This document shows, in pieces, positions 61,305 to 64,000 of a stretch of DNA of 64,000 nucleotides. The notes below the pieces were generated by a model. That model saw only the letters and a list, made by a program, of their open reading frames with translations, was not told the origin of the DNA and ran no database searches. The stretch's first letter is position 1. The number at the start of each line of letters is the position of its first letter. Source of the DNA: Streptomyces sp. NBC_01197 (lineage in GTDB: Bacteria; Actinomycetota; Actinomycetes; Streptomycetales; Streptomycetaceae); the NCBI RefSeq assembly GCF_036010505.1, contig NZ_CP108569.1:6960001-7024000 (forward strand), in the 5' to 3' direction. Made by a program: the position numbers and the translations under genes.

Positions 61305-62108
61305 CTATTCCTGCCGTGTGACCGCGCGCAGGTATGCCTCGGTGAAGAGTTCGCAGACTTCGTTCACGGGTGGGAGGTCAAGGCTCTCCATGGGTTCGAG
61401 GACCGGTCGCGTGAGGATGTGGGTGATCATCGGGCCCAGCAGGAGTTGGACCAGGACCGGGAGCGGCAGTGGTCGTATCCGGCCCGTCTCCACGTGCGGC
61501 AGCAGGAGCCGGGCGAGGCTGTCGAACAGGCGCGGGAGATACGCCCGCGTCGCTCGCGCGGCGGGCCCGTCGGGTCGGCTGAAGAGGTCCGCGAAGATCG
61601 CCGGGAGCACGCGCGGTTCACGGTCGAACGCCGTGATCACGGCCCGGTGGAGCGCCCGCACCGTGTCCTCCAGGCGCTCCGGCGGGTCGGCGGTCAGGGC
61701 TTCCAGGCCGGGTAGCGGGCCGTAGCGTTCGTAGACGGCTCCGAGCAGGCCGTCGCGGCCGTCGAAGACCGTGTGCAAGCTGGGAAGCGAGCACACGGCC
61801 CGCTCCGCGACGGCGTCCAGGGTCATCGCGCCGAGGCCCCGCTCGGCGACGAGCTGCGCCGCCGCCTCGATCGCGCGCTCGCGGACCGGCCGCCGGCCGC
61901 CGGGGTCGACGCCCGCCCGCCGGACCGCCTCGTCCAGCGCGGCCCGTGAGCCGCCCAGCCGGCGCAGCAGCGTGCTGCGGGAGACGCCGGCCGCCGCAGC
62001 GATCACTGTCAGCGGGACGTCCGCGACGTCCCGGCCGCGTGCCTCCCCCGCCGCCAGGGCGGCGGCCACCAGATCCCGCATCTGCTCATGGTCCTGCATG
62101 TGAAACAT
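61305..62108 (-). CDS. TetR-type regulator with an additional N-terminal HTH
   Basis: 267 residues from the ATG at 62108. There are two candidate DNA-binding units: a short first HTH (LTVIAAAAGVSRSTLLRRLGGSRAALDEAV) and a normal TetR HTH (MTLDAVAERAVCSLPSLHTVFDGRDGLLG) about 60 residues later. The TetR ligand domain follows. The first unit is itself TetR-like, so the protein may have arisen by partial duplication. The start is uncertain: ATG 62099 or TTG 62138 are possible and no ribosome site is clear. It is divergent from a flavin monooxygenase gene and shares a palindromic spacer, so it probably represses it. Confidence 0.78.
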   Translation of the reverse strand: MFHMQDHEQMRDLVAAALAAGEARGRDVADVPLTVIAAAAGVSRSTLLRRLGGSRAALDEAVRRAGVDPGGRRPVRERAIEAAAQLVAERGLGAMTLDAVAERAVCSLPSLHTVFDGRDGLLGAVYERYGPLPGLEALTADPPERLEDTVRALHRAVITAFDREPRVLPAIFADLFSRPDGPAARATRAYLPRLFDSLARLLLPHVETGRIRPLPLPVLVQLLLGPMITHILTRPVLEPMESLDLPPVNEVCELFTEAYLRAVTRQE

Positions 62109-62122
62109 GGTACTACTTGACA
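62097..62122. promoter_or_regulatory. Palindrome and -35 in the TetR/monooxygenase divergent region
   Basis: CATG-TGAAA-CATG (62097-62109) overlaps the TetR start codons. A perfect TTGACA (62117-62122) on the plus strand can serve as the -35 for the monooxygenase, with GACTCT 17 bases further. On the minus strand TTGGAA and TAGTAC spaced 17 bases apart point toward the TetR gene. Confidence 0.5.
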
Positions 62123-62183
62123 TCTGACACCGTTCCAAAGACTCTCTCTATAGGAGTTCCACTCGGAATGTGGGGAGAGTGCC

Positions 62184-63422
62184 ATGAGCGTCGTCATCTC
62201 CGGGGGCGGACCGGCAGGCATGATGCTGGGCCTGCTGCTGGCGCGGGGCGGAATCGAGGTGACCGTGCTGGAGAAGCACGGCGACTTCCTGCGCGACTTC
62301 CGCGGTGACACCGTCCACGCGTCCACCGTGCGACTGATGGACGAGCTGGGCCTGGGTCGGGAGTTCGCCTCGCTGCCGCAGAGCAAGCTCAGCAACATGG
62401 TGGTGCCCACGTCGGACGGCGGCCGTATGCGGCTGACCGCCTTCGAGGCCTTGCCGGCGCCGTACAACTACATCGCGATGGTCCCGCAGTGGGACCTGCT
62501 CGACCTGCTTGCCCAGGAGGCCCGGCGCGAGCCGTCGTTCACCCTGCGGATGAATACCGTGGCGACCGGGCTGATCCGGGAGGGCGGCAAGGTCGTCGGC
62601 GTCCGCTACCGCACCCAGGGCGGCGAGGAGGGCGAGATCCGCGCCGCCCTCACCGTCGCGGCCGACGGCCGCCACTCCGCACTGCGCCAGGACGCCGGTC
62701 TGGTGCCGCAGGAGTTCCCGGTCCCGTTCGACACCTGGTGGTTCCGGCTGCCCAGGCATGCCGCGGAGCAGGCCCAGGAGCCCCGGCAGGTCGCCGCGTT
62801 CCGCGTCGGCGAGTTCGCCCTGAGCCTCACCAGGAACGACTACTTCCAGATCGCGTACTTCACCACGAAGGGATCCGATGCCCGGCTGCGCACCGAAGGC
62901 GCCGAACGCTTCCGGGCGCGGATCGCCGACCTGATGCCGCAGTACGCGGACCGCGTCGACCAGCTGCCGGGTATGGACGACGTCCACCTGCTCGACGTCC
63001 GGCTCAACCGGCTTCCGCGCTGGTACGCCGACGGCCTCCTGCTGATCGGCGACGCCGCCCACGCGATGTCCCCGGCCGGCGGAATGGGGATCAACCTCGC
63101 CATCCAGGACGCGGTCGCGGCAGCCACGCTGCTCGCCGAACCACTGCGCCGGAACCGGCTGACCACCGCCGACCTGGCAAAGGTCCAGCGGCGGCGGTGG
63201 CGGCCCACGGTGATCATGCAACGCGTACAGCTGATGCTGCACGACGGGTTCTTCGCCCCGGTCCTCACCGGCCGCCGAGTCGGCCCGCCCACCTCGATTG
63301 TCCTGGCCACCCGGTACCTGCCCGGGTTCCGCCAACTCCCCACCCGCCTGGTCGCGTTCGGCCCGCGCCCGGAGCACGCCCCGGTCTTCGCCCGGCGCCC
63401 CGTGGCGGAGCCGGCCGGCTAG
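62184..63422 (+). CDS. FAD-dependent aromatic-type monooxygenase
   Basis: A 412-residue flavoprotein of the PHBH/PheA-TfdB class. GGGPAGMMLGLLLARGG binds ADP-FAD, TVAADGRHSALRQ is the DG motif for FAD/NAD(P)H, and LLIGDAAHAMSPAGGMGINLAIQDA is the GD motif. The C-terminal thioredoxin-like domain of longer members is absent. It hydroxylates an aromatic or polyketide-like substrate, possibly detoxifying an antibiotic, since a TetR gene is divergent. ATG 62184 has GGGGAGAG upstream. Its stop lies only 37 bases from the IS110 transposase end, but the protein is complete. Confidence 0.9.
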   Translation: MSVVISGGGPAGMMLGLLLARGGIEVTVLEKHGDFLRDFRGDTVHASTVRLMDELGLGREFASLPQSKLSNMVVPTSDGGRMRLTAFEALPAPYNYIAMVPQWDLLDLLAQEARREPSFTLRMNTVATGLIREGGKVVGVRYRTQGGEEGEIRAALTVAADGRHSALRQDAGLVPQEFPVPFDTWWFRLPRHAAEQAQEPRQVAAFRVGEFALSLTRNDYFQIAYFTTKGSDARLRTEGAERFRARIADLMPQYADRVDQLPGMDDVHLLDVRLNRLPRWYADGLLLIGDAAHAMSPAGGMGINLAIQDAVAAATLLAEPLRRNRLTTADLAKVQRRRWRPTVIMQRVQLMLHDGFFAPVLTGRRVGPPTSIVLATRYLPGFRQLPTRLVAFGPRPEHAPVFARRPVAEPAG

Positions 63423-63459
63423 TGCTGTGACCGCATAGACACCTCACGACCTCAAGTCG

Positions 63460-64000
63460 TCAAGCCGCAGCGGCCAAGGCAGTTGGGAATGCGGTGTTCT
63501 CTTCGAACAGTTCGCGTCGCTGGAGGCAGTGGAACATCTGTCCGAGCATGCGGTTGAAGAGGTTGCGCTGGGCGGCAGCGTGCCAGTCCCCGTGCTCGTC
63601 GCGGCGGCGACGGTAGTGGTCCATGGCTCCGGGCGAGGCCCTGAGGGCGGAGAAGGCCCAGAGGTAGCCGGCGTGGTTGAGGCGGTCGTTCTTGACCCAG
63701 CGGCGGGTGATGCTGGACTTCTTGCCAGAAGCCCGGGTGATGGGCGAGGAGCCGGCGTATGCCTTCAGGCCGCGGGCGTCAGCGAAACGGCCGCGGTCGT
63801 CCCCGATCTCAGCGAGCACCCGGGCGCCGAGCTGGACGCCGAGGCCAGGGAAACTGAGGATGATCTCAGCGTCCGGATGCTGAGGGAAAGCTTCCTCCAC
63901 TGCCTGGGCGAGCTCGGCGGTAGCCGTGCAGGCGGCCTGGAGCTGGACCAGGAGGGCGAGCATCTGCTTACCGAGCGCGACCTCGACGAGGGCAGGTTGG
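63460..64000 (-). mobile_element. IS110-family transposase, C-terminal part, cut by window edge
   Basis: The leftward frame is open from the right edge to TGA at 63460-63462, giving about 180 residues of the C-terminal Transposase_20 (IS116/IS110/IS902) domain. IILSFPGLGVQLGARVLAEIGD, GLKAYAGSSPITRASGK and WVKNDRLNHAGYLWAFSALR are characteristic. The frame continues to the last bases without a stop, so the N-terminal DEDD catalytic domain lies beyond the window. IS110 elements lack conventional terminal inverted repeats, and I could not fix the element's end; it lies between 63423 and 63459. Confidence 0.88.

Overview
The window looks like chromosomal DNA of a Streptomyces or a close relative. 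It is very GC-rich and uses many GTG starts (and one TTG). It has 1-4 base translational overlaps and Streptomyces-type families (monomeric isocitrate dehydrogenase, DUF6421, DUF5134, and Tat lipoprotein sugar ABC systems without their own ATPase). I saw no rRNA, tRNA, CRISPR array, prophage or origin. The only mobile element is an IS110-type transposase cut by the right edge. The species cannot be told from the sequence.

Left third (1-19.5 kb): a secreted transglycosylase, a HAD phosphatase and a group of small stress-type genes (hemerythrin, CBS pair, Rho-N-like basic protein). Next come a MarR regulator divergent from a small membrane protein, and an alpha/beta-hydrolase gene wrecked by an internal deletion. 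An erythromycin-esterase homologue is paired with a phosphoribosyltransferase, followed by a GH114-like lipoprotein, monomeric NADP isocitrate dehydrogenase, a drug-export ABC pair, a beta-propeller lactonase, and a leftward block encoding a WD40/BNR protein, Ung, an N-acetylglucosamine-type kinase and a CbiX-like protein.

Middle (19.8-41 kb): argG with an apparent leaderless promoter under an ARG-box-like palindrome; an OmpR/histidine-kinase pair; a coupled glycosyltransferase / DUF2064 / methyltransferase operon; and an ABC exporter remnant. The most coherent locus is 26.9-34.6 kb, a 6-deoxy-sugar (L-rhamnose/L-fucose type) catabolic island. It has a GntR/FCD regulator, a mutarotase, an FAH-family hydrolase, a sugar-porter MFS protein, LutABC and an enolase-superfamily dehydratase. 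Three TTCCTATAGGAA-type sites sit at its three control points. In the known non-phosphorylating pathways the FAH-type hydrolase yields pyruvate plus L-lactate, so LutABC in the same operon makes sense. The sugar dehydrogenase, lactonase and ketodeoxy-acid dehydrogenase are not in the island. Old-yellow-enzyme/ArsR, TetR, HAD, M56 peptidase/DUF5134, GNAT and GDPD genes follow.

Right third (41-64 kb): an operon of DUF6421, SDR and threonine-aldolase-like PLP enzyme whose promoter region carries a near-perfect actinobacterial LexA box; an acyltransferase; a thioredoxin; and a flavin reductase preceded by a 31-residue leader peptide of the actinobacterial R-V-DL-R...C type. Then come etfBA, a DUF6986 aldolase-like gene, a LacI/ROK pair around one perfect operator, and a secreted GH27 alpha-galactosidase divergent from a sugar ABC importer. 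An FG-GAP repeat protein, a P-loop kinase-Nudix fusion and a double-HTH TetR regulator divergent from a flavin monooxygenase complete the region before the IS110 fragment.

Most convergent gene pairs are separated by clear perfect hairpins. Two genes (5.6-6.1 kb and 25.6-26.8 kb) have lost a large central piece, so parts of this region are decaying.
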